Of a stretch of 64,000 nt of DNA, positions 33,286-43,181 are shown in pieces. Where the stretch lies: NCBI RefSeq assembly GCF_000934755.1, contig NZ_KN882179.1:1-64000 (forward strand), read 5' to 3'. Numbering within the stretch: the stretch's first letter is position 1; each line of letters begins with the position of its first letter. Below the pieces are notes generated by a model. That model was not told where the DNA came from. It did not search any database and was given only the letters and a program-made list of their open reading frames with translations. The position numbers were made by a program, and so were the translations under genes. Source of the stretch: Desulfonatronovibrio magnus. Lineage in GTDB: Bacteria; Desulfobacterota; Desulfovibrionia; Desulfovibrionales; Desulfonatronovibrionaceae.

Positions 33286-35026
33286 CCTCTGCTTCCAGCT
33301 TTTGTCGGATCAAGTCTCCAAGATTGCTTCCAGCAGGTGCGGCGCCGACTTTAGCTTTCTGTTCACCGCCTCGCTTCTTGTCTTCTTCTTCCTGCTGCTG
33401 CTTGATGGATAGACCCAGTCGTCTTTCATCTGCACTCACATGGATAACTTTGGCCTGAATTTCCTGGCCTTCTTCAAAGGACTCTTTGGGGCTTTTGATC
33501 TTTTTCTTGCTCATCTCAGAGACATGAACCAGCCCTTCAATCCCTTCTTCAACTTCTACAAAAAGACCAAAATCAGTGATATTGGTAATCTTGCCATTAA
33601 CTGTAGTGCCTACAGGATAGTGATTAGGAACTTCAAGCCATGGATCCTCTGTCAACTGTTTGATGCCAAGGGTGAACTTTTCATTTTCCTTGTCCACCAT
33701 AATCACCTTGGCCCTGACAAACTCGCCGTTTTTGAACATTTCAGAAGGGTGCCGGACTTTTTTAGTCCAGGACATGTCTGATACATGAATCAGTCCGTCT
33801 ATTCCATCTTCAATGCCTATAAAAAGACCAAACTCAGTGATATTTTTGATGGGGGCTTCCAGAATAGTGTCTTTAGGATACTTTTCAGCGACCACATCCC
33901 ATGGATTGGGATTAACTTGCTTCATGCCAAGAGAAATGCGTTTGCGCTCGGAATCAATGCCAAGAATGACTACCTCAACTTCATCGCCAGGCTTGACCAT
34001 CTGGGATGGATGTCTGAGCTTCCGGGTCCAGGACATTTCAGAGATATGCACCAGGCCTTCTACACCGTCTCCCAACTCCACAAAAGCTCCATAATCAGCC
34101 AGATTGGTCACCTTGCCTGTGAATTTTTCACCCTCAGGATATTTCTCATGAATATTTTCCCACGGGTCAATCACTAACTGCTTCATGCCAAGAGAGACCT
34201 TTTTTTCATCCGGATCAAAACCAAGAACCTTAAGCTCCAGCTCATCACCGATCTGAACCATCTCCTTGGGATGTCTGATTCTTTTCCAGGACATGTCTGT
34301 TATGTGCAGCAATCCGTCAAGACCGCCAAGGTCAATAAAGACTCCGTACTCAGTAACATTTTTGACACGCCCTGTAACCACCTGCCCCTCTTCAATGGAG
34401 TTGAGCAGATCTTCGCGCATGGATTCTCTTTCTTCTTCCAATAGTACCCGGCGTGAAATAATTACATTACTTCTGCGGCGGTTAATCTTGAGAATCCTGA
34501 ATTCAAACTCCTGATCCACAAGTGCATCCATATCAGGCACCGGCCTTAAATCCACATGTGATCCAGGTAAAAACGCCTCTAATCCGTCAAGATCTACATT
34601 ATAACCACCCTTGATGCGCTTGATAATACGACCCTTGATAGTGGTCTCATTTTCAAGAATATCTTCAAGGTCATCCAGCAGCTTGACCCGTTTAGCCTTT
34701 TCACGGGACAAAGTGATGATGCCTTCTTTTTCGTCTTTGTTAGTTACAAAAACATCAATCTTGTCGCCTTCCTTGACAGTAACATTACCATCAGCATCTG
34801 TAAATTCAGCAACAGGAATCTGCCCTTCAGACTTAAAACAGACATCCACCAGGATATAGTCTTTTTCAACCTTGACCACTTCTCCTGTTACTATGCCGCC
34901 TTCCTGAACTTCACCAAAGTCTGCGTTGAGATAATCCTCCAGCGCGGATTCAAAGTCCATTTCCCCTTCAAAATTGTCGTTGTCAAAATTCTCGTTCACA
35001 TCAGCCACGTTTTCTGTGTTTTGCAT
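33263..35026 (-). CDS. rpsA: 30S ribosomal protein S1
   Basis: 587 residues from the ATG at 35026, chosen because GGGGG precedes it; an upstream ATG would add 12 hydrophobic residues not seen in S1. Six S1 OB-fold repeats run from about residue 40 to 560, the later ones with the regular G...VxxITDFGLFVEVEEGIEGLVHVSEMS pattern. The acidic N-terminus binds the ribosome and the later repeats bind mRNA. The tail is Glu/Lys rich. It is transcribed after rimO. Confidence 0.96.
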   Translation of the reverse strand: MQNTENVADVNENFDNDNFEGEMDFESALEDYLNADFGEVQEGGIVTGEVVKVEKDYILVDVCFKSEGQIPVAEFTDADGNVTVKEGDKIDVFVTNKDEKEGIITLSREKAKRVKLLDDLEDILENETTIKGRIIKRIKGGYNVDLDGLEAFLPGSHVDLRPVPDMDALVDQEFEFRILKINRRRSNVIISRRVLLEEERESMREDLLNSIEEGQVVTGRVKNVTEYGVFIDLGGLDGLLHITDMSWKRIRHPKEMVQIGDELELKVLGFDPDEKKVSLGMKQLVIDPWENIHEKYPEGEKFTGKVTNLADYGAFVELGDGVEGLVHISEMSWTRKLRHPSQMVKPGDEVEVVILGIDSERKRISLGMKQVNPNPWDVVAEKYPKDTILEAPIKNITEFGLFIGIEDGIDGLIHVSDMSWTKKVRHPSEMFKNGEFVRAKVIMVDKENEKFTLGIKQLTEDPWLEVPNHYPVGTTVNGKITNITDFGLFVEVEEGIEGLVHVSEMSKKKIKSPKESFEEGQEIQAKVIHVSADERRLGLSIKQQQEEEDKKRGGEQKAKVGAAPAGSNLGDLIRQKLEAEDGENNSQ

Positions 35027-35136
35027 AAAAAATCCCCCTAACACACAAATAAATTTGTGCACATCTATCAGATAGTCCTGGAATTGACAACAAAAATAAT
35101 GGGTGGTTTTGAAAATTTATATGAACATCAGCATGT

Positions 35137-36438
35137 TTAATCCTGCATGGCCACAAGGTCATAGTCCTTGGTCTCCTGGACCCTGGCCCTGACAATAGCC
35201 CCAGGTTCAACATCCGGACCGCTGACATAGGTAATGCCATCAATCTCCGGGGCCTGAAACCAGGTTCTGCCCATAAACAGCCCCGGCCATTCAGGATGAG
35301 GGATATCAACAAGAACTTCCACTTCTTTATCCTGATATTTTGCAAGCTTTTCACGACTGATATTTTTCTGCATGGACATAATCATTTCCGCCCGTCTGAC
35401 CTTCTGCTCTTCAGGTACCTGTTCCGGCATTTCTGCAGCCCTTGTTCCCTCTTCAGCATGAAACGGAAAGACTCCAAGATGATTAAAGCCTACATTCTTC
35501 ACAAAGTCGCAAAGATGTGCAAAGTGCTCTTCCTTTTCACCAGGATATCCGGTTATAAGAGTGGTTCTTAAAACAGCTCCGGGCAAAACTTGTCTAATTT
35601 TTTTGACAACTTCCATGGGATCCTGCCTGAAGGGCCTGCCCATACTTTTAAGAATATCTGGATGGGAATGCTGAAATGGTACATCAAAATAAGGCAAAAG
35701 TGGAGGTCCGGTCCGGGCCATGAATTCAAGAAAGGTATGGCTCAGCCCTGTGGGGTAAAGATACATAAGGCGCAGGCGCTGCAGGCCTTTCAATCCTGAA
35801 AGCTCTGCTATCAGCCCGGCAGCATCAGATGTTTCTGCGCTGTCGCGCCCCCAGGCTGTACTATCCTGGGCTACAACTATAATTTCTTTAATTCCCGAAG
35901 ATATAAGCCACTGGGCTTCAGTTAAAATATCATCAGCATTTCGAGATTTCAGTCTTCCTCTGATGGAGGGAATGGTGCAGAAAAAACACTTGTTATTGCA
36001 CCCTTCACTGATTTTAAGGTAGGCGTAGCTGTTGGGGGTACTGATGCGCCTTTGACAGGCTGAGGATGCAGGTTTGGCATTCAGGGCAGCAAGGATGTCT
36101 TGAGGCAGATTTTTCTGTCGGCTGATGGGTGCAAGCAAATCTGCTTCAGGCAACTCCATCTCTAAACTGTTTCCATATCTTGAAGGCAGACAACCGGTCA
36201 CCACCAGCAGCGGAGATTTTTCAAGTCTTCTGCGCTCTTCATGAGCAGCGAAAATTACTTCAAGTGATTCCTCTACAGCAGGCTGAATAAAGGCGCAGGT
36301 GTTTATCAGTACCACATCGCAGTTTTGAATATCCGGGGCAGGCTCATAAGATTTACCCAGCCCGCCAAGAATATTTTCCGTGTCAACCAGGTTTTTTGGA
36401 CAACCCAGACTTCTGGTAAAAACCCTGACTCTACTCAT
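35137..36438 (-). CDS. rimO: Ribosomal protein S12 methylthiotransferase
   Basis: 433 residues. The N-terminal UPF0004 domain holds cluster ligands Cys13, Cys48 and Cys83. The radical SAM motif CNNKCFFC (147, 151, 154) and a C-terminal TRAM domain (about 370-433) follow. The opening SLGCPKNLVDTE and the ISEGCNNKCFFCTIPSIRG form separate RimO from MiaB. It adds a methylthio group to an Asp of ribosomal protein S12. It stands directly upstream of rpsA, a fitting ribosomal neighbour. Confidence 0.95.
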   Translation of the reverse strand: MSRVRVFTRSLGCPKNLVDTENILGGLGKSYEPAPDIQNCDVVLINTCAFIQPAVEESLEVIFAAHEERRRLEKSPLLVVTGCLPSRYGNSLEMELPEADLLAPISRQKNLPQDILAALNAKPASSACQRRISTPNSYAYLKISEGCNNKCFFCTIPSIRGRLKSRNADDILTEAQWLISSGIKEIIVVAQDSTAWGRDSAETSDAAGLIAELSGLKGLQRLRLMYLYPTGLSHTFLEFMARTGPPLLPYFDVPFQHSHPDILKSMGRPFRQDPMEVVKKIRQVLPGAVLRTTLITGYPGEKEEHFAHLCDFVKNVGFNHLGVFPFHAEEGTRAAEMPEQVPEEQKVRRAEMIMSMQKNISREKLAKYQDKEVEVLVDIPHPEWPGLFMGRTWFQAPEIDGITYVSGPDVEPGAIVRARVQETKDYDLVAMQD

Positions 36439-36480
36439 TTGGTATGATTTGCAGCAGCATAAGAACTTGCAATGAGATCA

Positions 36481-37776
36481 TCAAAAAGTCCTTTTATCCA
36501 CAACAGGTACGATAGCGTCTCCCTCATGCTTCATACTGGCAGGCTCAACAAGCCGGACCTCAAAAAACACCCCAAGCTCCATGGTCAGGCGCTGTTTGAG
36601 TGTCTCAATAAATCTCTGCTGCTCTTTGATCTTGTCCGGCACCAGCACATCTGCTTCAATCAGGACTGTGGCTTTGTCCAGGCGCCCCTCACGCTCAAGC
36701 ACAATCTGATGGTTGAGATTCTTACCCTGCAATCCTGATAAAATGGAACTGATTTGCTCTGGAAATACATTTATACCCTGAACAATGAGCATGTCATCAC
36801 AACGCCCGGCAATACGCTGCAAACGAGCAAAAGTTCTGCCGCAGGAACACTGGTCGTACACAATCCTGGTCAAATCTCCTGTTCTAAAGCGCACCAGGGG
36901 CAAGGCTTCTTTGGTCAGGGTGGTGATTACCAGTTCACCTGCCTGTCCGGGCTCTACAGGTTCTAAGGTAACGGGATCAATAACTTCGGGCAGAAAATGA
37001 TCTTCATTTATATGCATGCCCTTTCGTTCAAGACATTCACCCGCAATACCCGGCCCCATAAGCTCGCTCAGTCCATAATTATCTGCAGCAGTAATTTTCA
37101 GCCTGTCTTGTATTTCAGATCTTGTTTCTTCAGACCAGGCCTCTTCACCGAACAAGCCAGTCCTTAGGTTCAGGGCATTGACATTAATGCCCATTTCATC
37201 AAGCCGGTCCGCGAGATAAAGGGCATAACTGGGCAGACAGACCAGAGTGGTAACATTGTAGTCCTGCACTATACTTATCTGCCGACTGGTGTTGCCGCTG
37301 GAAACAGGAACAACAGCTGCACCCATTTCCTCGGCCCCGTAGTGAATTCCAAAACCGCTGGTGGACAACCCGTAATTATAGGCAACCTGAATGACATCAT
37401 CCTTGGTTACGCCCCCGGCCATGAGCACCCTTGCCGCGAGCTTAGACCAGCGATGTATATCATTTATTGTATAGCCCACAACTACTGACTTTCCCCGGAG
37501 ACCGTATGTGCCATGCAGCCTGACTACTTCCCTCAGCGGTACTGCAAAAAGCCCGTAAGGTGCATGGTGGGCCAGGTCAGCCTTGGTTGTAAATGGCAAA
37601 TTAATCACATCGCCAATAGAGTCAAAGTCATAAGGGTCAATTTTCAGATCAGCAAACTTCTGACGATAAAACGGAACATTCTTGGATACCCTGGTCAAAA
37701 CCGATTGCAATCGCTCCAGTTGAAGGTGTTCAAGATCTTGCCGGTTCATGCACTCATATTTTTTTTCAAAATACAT
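36481..37776 (-). CDS. Phenylacetate-CoA ligase-like adenylate-forming enzyme
   Basis: 431 residues of the PaaK family: LPFTTKADLAHHAPYGLFAV near residue 60, NYGLSELMGPGIAGEC near 245, FRTGDLTRI and CGRTFARLQRIAGRCDDMLIV near 310, INVFPEQI near 330. The phosphate-binding loop, usually SSGTTGKP, here reads TYGLRGKS at about 90-97. It probably activates an aryl or acyl acid as CoA thioester, but the altered loop leaves activity open. It is 108 bp downstream of livF on the same strand, so the transported ligand may be its substrate. Confidence 0.85.
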   Translation of the reverse strand: MYFEKKYECMNRQDLEHLQLERLQSVLTRVSKNVPFYRQKFADLKIDPYDFDSIGDVINLPFTTKADLAHHAPYGLFAVPLREVVRLHGTYGLRGKSVVVGYTINDIHRWSKLAARVLMAGGVTKDDVIQVAYNYGLSTSGFGIHYGAEEMGAAVVPVSSGNTSRQISIVQDYNVTTLVCLPSYALYLADRLDEMGINVNALNLRTGLFGEEAWSEETRSEIQDRLKITAADNYGLSELMGPGIAGECLERKGMHINEDHFLPEVIDPVTLEPVEPGQAGELVITTLTKEALPLVRFRTGDLTRIVYDQCSCGRTFARLQRIAGRCDDMLIVQGINVFPEQISSILSGLQGKNLNHQIVLEREGRLDKATVLIEADVLVPDKIKEQQRFIETLKQRLTMELGVFFEVRLVEPASMKHEGDAIVPVVDKRTF

Positions 37777-37884
37777 TAATCTTTCTCCATTACCAGGCCA
37801 TCACCCGCAATACTGGCTGCAGACGGGTAATATGCATTACAGAAAATTTGAACATATGCAGTTGCAAAGTAAAATCCAGCCCTC

Positions 37885-38613
37885 TTAACTTTCCTGATCC
37901 CTTCCGAGATAAGCACGCTGAACATCATTATTGCGGGCCAGTTCCTGAGAAGTTCCCTGTACGATAACTCTGCCTGTCTCAAGAACATATCCTCTGTCAG
38001 ATATTTTGAGAGCAGCTCTGGCATTTTGTTCTACCAGCAATACTGTAACATCTAATTCGTCCCGCAACTTGGAAACATGCCTGAAGATCATCTGGGAAAC
38101 TGCAGGAGCAAGCCCCATGCTCGGCTCATCAAGCAGGAGCAGTCTTGGCTTGGCCATTAATGCCCGGCCAATGGCCAGCATCTGTTGCTCACCACCTGAC
38201 AGGGTGCCAGCAGCCTGGTTCCTGCGTTCTCCAAGAACCGGAAACATGGTGTAAATTTCCTCAATATCCTGAGAAATAGCTCTGGATTTACCTAAGCTGT
38301 AACGATGGTAGGAACCAAGAAGCAGATTGTCTTCAACCGAAAGAGGTTTGAATACCAGCCTGCGCTCGGGCACCTGGGATACACCAGTCTTAACTATTTT
38401 ATCGGGTTTTTGCCTGCTGATCTGCTGCCCATCAAATACTATTGTCCCGCTTTTGGCTCGTATCAGGCCGGATACAGTGCTGAGCAAAGTGGTCTTGCCT
38501 GCCCCGTTGCTGCCGATCAGGGCAACGATTTCTCCCTGATCCACGTGCAGTGACACCCTTTTTACCGCATGTACATTGCCGTAAAAAACATCAATATTTT
38601 TAATAACCAGCAT
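37885..38613 (-). CDS. livF: Branched-chain amino acid type ABC transporter ATPase LivF
   Basis: 242 residues. Walker A GSNGAGKTT (34-42), LSGGEQQMLAIGRALM signature near 137, Walker B LLLLDEPSMGLAP near 157 and the switch His region ending VLLVEQNA. The short C-terminus (no extra GTPEEI tail of LivG) identifies the F-type ATPase. It works with LivG, LivH, LivM and the periplasmic binding protein at 42004. AAGGA lies upstream of the ATG. Confidence 0.93.
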   Translation of the reverse strand: MLVIKNIDVFYGNVHAVKRVSLHVDQGEIVALIGSNGAGKTTLLSTVSGLIRAKSGTIVFDGQQISRQKPDKIVKTGVSQVPERRLVFKPLSVEDNLLLGSYHRYSLGKSRAISQDIEEIYTMFPVLGERRNQAAGTLSGGEQQMLAIGRALMAKPRLLLLDEPSMGLAPAVSQMIFRHVSKLRDELDVTVLLVEQNARAALKISDRGYVLETGRVIVQGTSQELARNNDVQRAYLGRDQES

Positions 38614-38638
38614 ATTACTCAGCAGTCCTTTATATCCT

Positions 38639-39415
38639 TTAGTCCTCGCTTCCGAGATAAGCCTTGATGACTTCGGGATTATTCTGAATTTCTCCTGGTG
38701 TTCCCTGGGCTATGACCTGACCAAAGTTAAGAACAGTTATGTAATCACTGACATTCATGACCAGATCCATATCATGTTCCACCAGTACAATCGTGATGTT
38801 TAATTTTGAACGGACATTGGCGATAACCTCGGCCAGGGACCTGGTTTCTTTTGGGTTGAGCCCTGCTGCCGGTTCATCGAGAAGCAGAAGATCAGGCTTT
38901 CCGCAAATGGCCCTGGCAAGTTCAAGAAGGCGCTGTTTTCCATATGGCAGATCTTCTGCATTTTGATTCCAGTCTCCCTCAAGACCCACAAACTTCAACT
39001 TTTCCATAGCCGCATCCCGGCATTTTTTTTCCTGGGAAAAATAGCGAGGTGTCTTGAAAACAGCATCCAGCATGGAGTAGCTGAACAGATTGTGAGCACC
39101 AGTCATGACATTTTCCAGAACTGTCATGTGCGAAAAAATTTCCAGATTTTGAAACGTACGGACCATACCCCATGCTGAGCGTTCATGAGTCTGTGCCTGA
39201 GAAATATCTTGAGACTTGAAAGTGATGGTTCCTTCTGTCTGAATAACCATGCCGGTCATAACATTGAGAAGGGTTGTCTTTCCTGCTCCGTTAGGCCCAA
39301 TGAGGGCAGACACTATGCCTTGAGGTACATTGAAGCTGACCCCGCTCAGGGCCATAACTCCTCCAAAGCGGACATATACATCTTTACATTGCATCAAATC
39401 AACGAAGTCAGACAT
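38639..39415 (-). CDS. livG: Branched-chain amino acid type ABC transporter ATPase LivG
   Basis: 258 residues from the ATG at 39415, which overlaps the livM stop by eight bases and follows AAGGG; a longer frame begins inside livM. Walker A GPNGAGKTT (40-48), then VRTFQNLEIFSHMTVLENV, the NAEDLPYGKQRLLELARAI signature and LLLLDEPAAGLNP. The extra loop between Walker A and the signature, longer than in LivF, marks LivG. Confidence 0.94.
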   Translation of the reverse strand: MSDFVDLMQCKDVYVRFGGVMALSGVSFNVPQGIVSALIGPNGAGKTTLLNVMTGMVIQTEGTITFKSQDISQAQTHERSAWGMVRTFQNLEIFSHMTVLENVMTGAHNLFSYSMLDAVFKTPRYFSQEKKCRDAAMEKLKFVGLEGDWNQNAEDLPYGKQRLLELARAICGKPDLLLLDEPAAGLNPKETRSLAEVIANVRSKLNITIVLVEHDMDLVMNVSDYITVLNFGQVIAQGTPGEIQNNPEVIKAYLGSED

Positions 39416-40382
39416 CCTTGCCACCCTTGGAATGCCGGCCCATAAAAAGGCCTGCAAGTTTACTGAAGCCACCAACTATTCCAGTGGGCATGAACATCAT
39501 GCACAAAATTAGAATCAGGCCGTAAAGAATGGTTTCAAGTTCTTCGTACATACGCAAAAACTCCGGCATGGATGTCAGAAACAGAGCTCCCAGCACCCCT
39601 CCCCACACACTGGACATACCTCCCAGTACTGCCATGACAATAAGTTTGATGGAAAAATGGTAATCAAAAGACGATGGGGCCACAAAACTCAGGTAGTGGG
39701 CATACAATCCCCCTGCTGTGGCTGCAAATAATGCTGAGAGCACGAAAACGAACAGCTTGAACCTGGCCACATTGACACCCATGACCCGGGCTGCGTTCTC
39801 GCTGGAGTGGATGGCCTTCAGGGCCCGCCCCGCCCTGGAATTGATAATATTTAAAGATATTATAATGACCAGAGTCAAGACCCCGGTGACAAGATAATAA
39901 TAGTGCAGATCAGAATAAAAATAATGCCCCAGAATATTGAACCTTGGAATGCCGACAAAGCCTGATGGCCCTCCGGTAAAGGTAATGGCTTCATTGAGGC
40001 AGATATATACAATCAGCCCAAAACCCAGAGTAGCCATGGCCAGGGACAGAGCTTTGAGCTTCAGGGCGGGTATGCCGATGACAACAGCCACCACAGCGGA
40101 CAAGACAATACCCACTGCCATGCCAGCGAACACCGGCAGTCCATAATTTGTGGTCAAGATAGCGGAAGTGTAAGCTGAAATTGCAAAAAAGGCAGCATGG
40201 CCTATGGAGATCTGGCCTGCATACCCCAGAAGAAGATTAAGTCCTACAACGCCAATGGCGGTAATGCCTGAAAGGATCAAAATGCTCAGGTAGTAGTCAT
40301 TGGTCAGGACCCAGGGAAAACCATAGGCAATAACCACAAATACAATAAAAGCAAATAAACTTTTTCTTCCCTCCATTGTCAA
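39408..40382 (-). CDS. livM: Branched-chain amino acid type ABC transporter permease LivM
   Basis: 324 residues with about nine to ten membrane helices. GLNLLLGYAGQISIGHAAFFAISAY near residue 45 and a GGMSSVWGGVLGALFL block near 275 are the conserved permease signatures. It overlaps livH (four bases) and livG (eight bases), so translation is coupled through the operon. Confidence 0.94.
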   Translation of the reverse strand: MTMEGRKSLFAFIVFVVIAYGFPWVLTNDYYLSILILSGITAIGVVGLNLLLGYAGQISIGHAAFFAISAYTSAILTTNYGLPVFAGMAVGIVLSAVVAVVIGIPALKLKALSLAMATLGFGLIVYICLNEAITFTGGPSGFVGIPRFNILGHYFYSDLHYYYLVTGVLTLVIIISLNIINSRAGRALKAIHSSENAARVMGVNVARFKLFVFVLSALFAATAGGLYAHYLSFVAPSSFDYHFSIKLIVMAVLGGMSSVWGGVLGALFLTSMPEFLRMYEELETILYGLILILCMMFMPTGIVGGFSKLAGLFMGRHSKGGKDV

Positions 40383-41263
40383 ACCCTCTCGATTTCGGCT
40401 TTGCCGAAAATGCCTGACGGTTTAACAAACAGAATGGCCAGCAAAATTATAAAAGCAAAGGCATCTTTAAAGGCCGAAGATATATATCCGGCCCCGAAGG
40501 CCTCCAGAACTCCGATCATCAGACCTCCAGCTGCAGCGCCGAATGGATTGCCAAGTCCTCCCAGGATACAGGCAGCAAACCCCTTGAGGCCAAGGATAAT
40601 GCCTACATCATAAGAGGTCATGGTAATGGGAGTCAGGATAACTCCTCCAATGGAACCTACCAGAGCCGAAATGGCAAAAGAGAACATCACCATGCGGTCA
40701 ACACTGATGCCCACGAGGTGTGCAGCCTTTTGTTCAAAAGAACAGGCCAGCATGGCTTTTCCGAAAATTGTCTTGTTAAAAAACTCCCGCAAACCTGCCA
40801 GAACCAGCATGGTGATGCACAGAATCCATAGGCTTTGAGGCATTATGGAAGCACCAAAAAAGTCGATAATGTTTTCCTGTCCGAAAAAGGGCGGCAGGAC
40901 ATAAGTGTCTTTACCGAGGAACAGCATAACCATACCCCGGATGAAAATGGACACCCCTATGGTGATAATGATGATATTTATTACATGAGCCCCCTGAACA
41001 GGACGAATTGTCAGGCGCTCCATGCAGACACCGACAATGGTGGTGCAGGTTATGGCCAGAACAATGGCCGGCATAAGACCGGCTCCCAGAGCGCTCATAA
41101 AAAAGACCGAAAGCATTCCCCCCATCATAACAAACTCACCTTGAGCAAAGTTAATGACCCTGGTGGCATTAAAGATGATGGTAAATCCCAGGGCAGTCAG
41201 TCCATATGTGCTGCCAACGGTCAATCCGGATATGAGGTATTGAAGGAAACTGCTTAGATCCAT
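40379..41263 (-). CDS. livH: Branched-chain amino acid type ABC transporter permease LivH
   Basis: 294 residues, about eight membrane helices, opening YLISGLTVGSTYGLTALGFT and RVINFAQGEFVMMGG, with GLKGFAACILGGLGNPFGAAAGG near 230 as the cytoplasmic EAA-type loop. It is the first gene of the livHMGF run. The binding protein gene lies 740 bp upstream on the same strand, separated by repeats. No clear ribosome binding site precedes the ATG. Confidence 0.93.
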   Translation of the reverse strand: MDLSSFLQYLISGLTVGSTYGLTALGFTIIFNATRVINFAQGEFVMMGGMLSVFFMSALGAGLMPAIVLAITCTTIVGVCMERLTIRPVQGAHVINIIIITIGVSIFIRGMVMLFLGKDTYVLPPFFGQENIIDFFGASIMPQSLWILCITMLVLAGLREFFNKTIFGKAMLACSFEQKAAHLVGISVDRMVMFSFAISALVGSIGGVILTPITMTSYDVGIILGLKGFAACILGGLGNPFGAAAGGLMIGVLEAFGAGYISSAFKDAFAFIILLAILFVKPSGIFGKAEIERV

Positions 41264-41300
41264 AATTTGGTTAGGCTTATCGCTAACTTGAGAGTTAAAA

Positions 41301-41384
41301 GTTCTGGTTTCTGGTTCTTGGTTCCTGGTTCCTGGTTCCTCGTTCTTGGTTCCTCGTTCCTCGTTCTTGGTTCTTTGTTCCTGG
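41301..41384. repeat. Heptanucleotide array, 12 units (TTCCTGG class)
   Basis: Units TTCTTGG, TTCCTGG, TTCCTCG, TTTCTGG and TTCTTTG in strict 7-bp register, 37 bp upstream of livH. Confidence 0.9.
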
Positions 41385-41511
41385 TTGAACGTAACCTGAA
41401 AAGACGACTGGGGACAGTCCCCGTGCCAGGCTATAGTGCAACTCCACTGTCTACTTACAAGTAACTTGACCGTATAATAAATAAATTCAGAATATTATGC
41501 TTTTACCATAC

Positions 41512-41920
41512 AGATTACTTCGGTCGCTTAGGCTCCCTCGTGGGTGACAGGTTTTCAGCAACCACATCCCTGACAGCTCAGGTGTCATTGCGAGCGAGTC
41601 TTCGAGCGCGGCAATCCCTAACGTGCTAAGGTTATTTTCCTCTTTTTTGTGGCTCCAGCCACATTCTGAAGAAGCGGCTGGAGCCGCAAGAACTAAACGT
41701 CCCCAGGCTGGAGCCTGGGAACGACGGGGTATAAGTTACTCACAGGTTTGGTCCTGGCCAGCCCGGGTAAGGAGCTTGCAAGTAACTATAAAAAACTGGA
41801 CCCCGGATCAAGTCCGGGGTGACGGTTAAAGCAAATTTTTACTCTTTACCGTCATTCCGGCGAAAGCCGGAATCCAGGTTTTGATAGGTATAAGCTACTC
41901 GCAGGCTCGGTCCCGGGCCG
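41512..41920. repeat. Interspersed palindromes between livK and livH
   Basis: GTCATTGCGAG unit (41512-41620) in the same module order as at 23230 and 46700, then GTGGCTCCAGCCAC, GCGGCTGGAGCCGC, CCCAGGCTGGAGCCTGGG and the CCGGGATGG-like GACCCCGGATCAAGTCCGGG plus TCATTCCGGCGAAAGCCGGA words, which are common across many bacterial genomes. Confidence 0.8.
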
Positions 41921-41946
41921 CCTTAGTGAGGAGATTAGAACTCAAC

Positions 41947-42002
41947 TCCCTGATACCTGACTTCTGATCTCTGCCCCTTGACCTCTGATATCTGACCCCT
42001 GA
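41947..42002. repeat. Heptanucleotide array, 8 units (NNNCTGA class), touching the livK stop codon
   Basis: TCCCTGA, TACCTGA, CTTCTGA, TCTCTGC, CCCTTGA, CCTCTGA, TATCTGA, CCCCTGA; the last unit ends one base short of the livK stop codon at 42004. Confidence 0.85.
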
Positions 42003-42003
42003 C

Positions 42004-43143
42004 TTACTCTGAAACAATCACCCAGTCCTGATCCTCAATAACAGCCATTACAAAAGAAGATTCATCAAGGCCGTTATGATCCTCAGGAGACATGTTGAAA
42101 ATGCCGCCAGTTCCCACAAAACCCTGAATTTTCTCCAGATTGTCTCTAATTGATTGTGACTCTGCAGACTCGCCCATTTCAATAGCCTCTTTTATGAGCA
42201 TCAATGCATCCCATGCGTAACCTCCAAAAGAGGACACAGGGGTGTTGAATCTGCTCTCATAATCTGCAATATATCTTGTAAGCAGGTCTTTCTGCGGATG
42301 ATCATCCGGGATCTGATCAGCTACAGACAGACGGCCAAGGGGTAAAAGCAAACCTTCAGATGCACTTCCGGCCAGCTCAATAAAACGCCTCGAAGCAACT
42401 CCATGACTCATGTATAGAGGTACATCCAACCTGAGCTGGTGTCTGTTGCGAGCAATGACTGCCGGGCCGGGGTTGGTTCCCCAGCAGATTATGGCATCCG
42501 GACTCAGGTTTCTGATTCTGGTCAGCTGGGAAGTCATATCAGTGTCCCTGGGGCCGTAAATTTCATCAGCTACAAGCTCAAAACCCAATTCAGGTACAAG
42601 CTCTCTTAACACTTCCCTTCCTGCCTGGCCAAAACCGTCGGAAACTGTCAAAATAGCAATGCGGTTATGCCCCTGTTCTCTGGCGTGATTCAGAATTCTG
42701 GTCACGGCATGGCGGTCGGATTGTGGGGTTTTAAATATCCAGGGATTAATGGGATTGACAATGCGCTCGGCTGCAGCCATGGACACCAGAGGTATCTGTG
42801 CCCGTGCAAAGTTATTCATGATGGCCAGGGTATTTCCTGATGTTGTGCCCCCGATTGCTGCCTGAACCCGATCGCGTCTGATCAGCCTGTCTGCGGCAAG
42901 TACTGCGTTATTGACCTCTGTTTCATCATCATAAATAATAATTTCCAGCTTCTTGCCCAGAATGCCGCCATCGGCATTGATCTGATCTTCAAGCATGATT
43001 AGAGTGTTGCGCTCCGGTTCGCCGAGAAAAGATGCAGCTCCGGTCACAGACACCACTGCCCCTATCTTTATTGAGTCCTGGGCACTGGCAATTCCCACAG
43101 TCATCATAAGCAAAATCGATAAAAACATCAGACATTTTTTCAT
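42004..43143 (-). CDS. Periplasmic branched-chain amino acid type binding protein (LivK-like)
   Basis: 379 residues from the ATG at 43143, which follows GGGGAGGAAGG; the longer frame adds 18 residues ahead of an evident signal peptide (MKKCLMFLSILLMMTVGIASA). The mature start DSIKIGAVVSVTGAASFLGEP and IGGTTSGNTLAIMNNFARAQIPLVSM are typical of the type I Leu/Ile/Val-binding fold. The ligand could be a branched-chain amino acid, but such proteins also bind aromatic acids, and a PaaK-like gene ends the operon. Confidence 0.92.
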   Translation of the reverse strand: MKKCLMFLSILLMMTVGIASAQDSIKIGAVVSVTGAASFLGEPERNTLIMLEDQINADGGILGKKLEIIIYDDETEVNNAVLAADRLIRRDRVQAAIGGTTSGNTLAIMNNFARAQIPLVSMAAAERIVNPINPWIFKTPQSDRHAVTRILNHAREQGHNRIAILTVSDGFGQAGREVLRELVPELGFELVADEIYGPRDTDMTSQLTRIRNLSPDAIICWGTNPGPAVIARNRHQLRLDVPLYMSHGVASRRFIELAGSASEGLLLPLGRLSVADQIPDDHPQKDLLTRYIADYESRFNTPVSSFGGYAWDALMLIKEAIEMGESAESQSIRDNLEKIQGFVGTGGIFNMSPEDHNGLDESSFVMAVIEDQDWVIVSE

Positions 43144-43181
43144 GAACCTTCCTCCCCGTTGTGTTTGCCGAATAAAAAGCC

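Noticed and set aside
33273-34859. Plus-strand frames across rpsA
   Set aside because: Antisense shadows of the S1 repeats; they recur with the period of the S1 domains.
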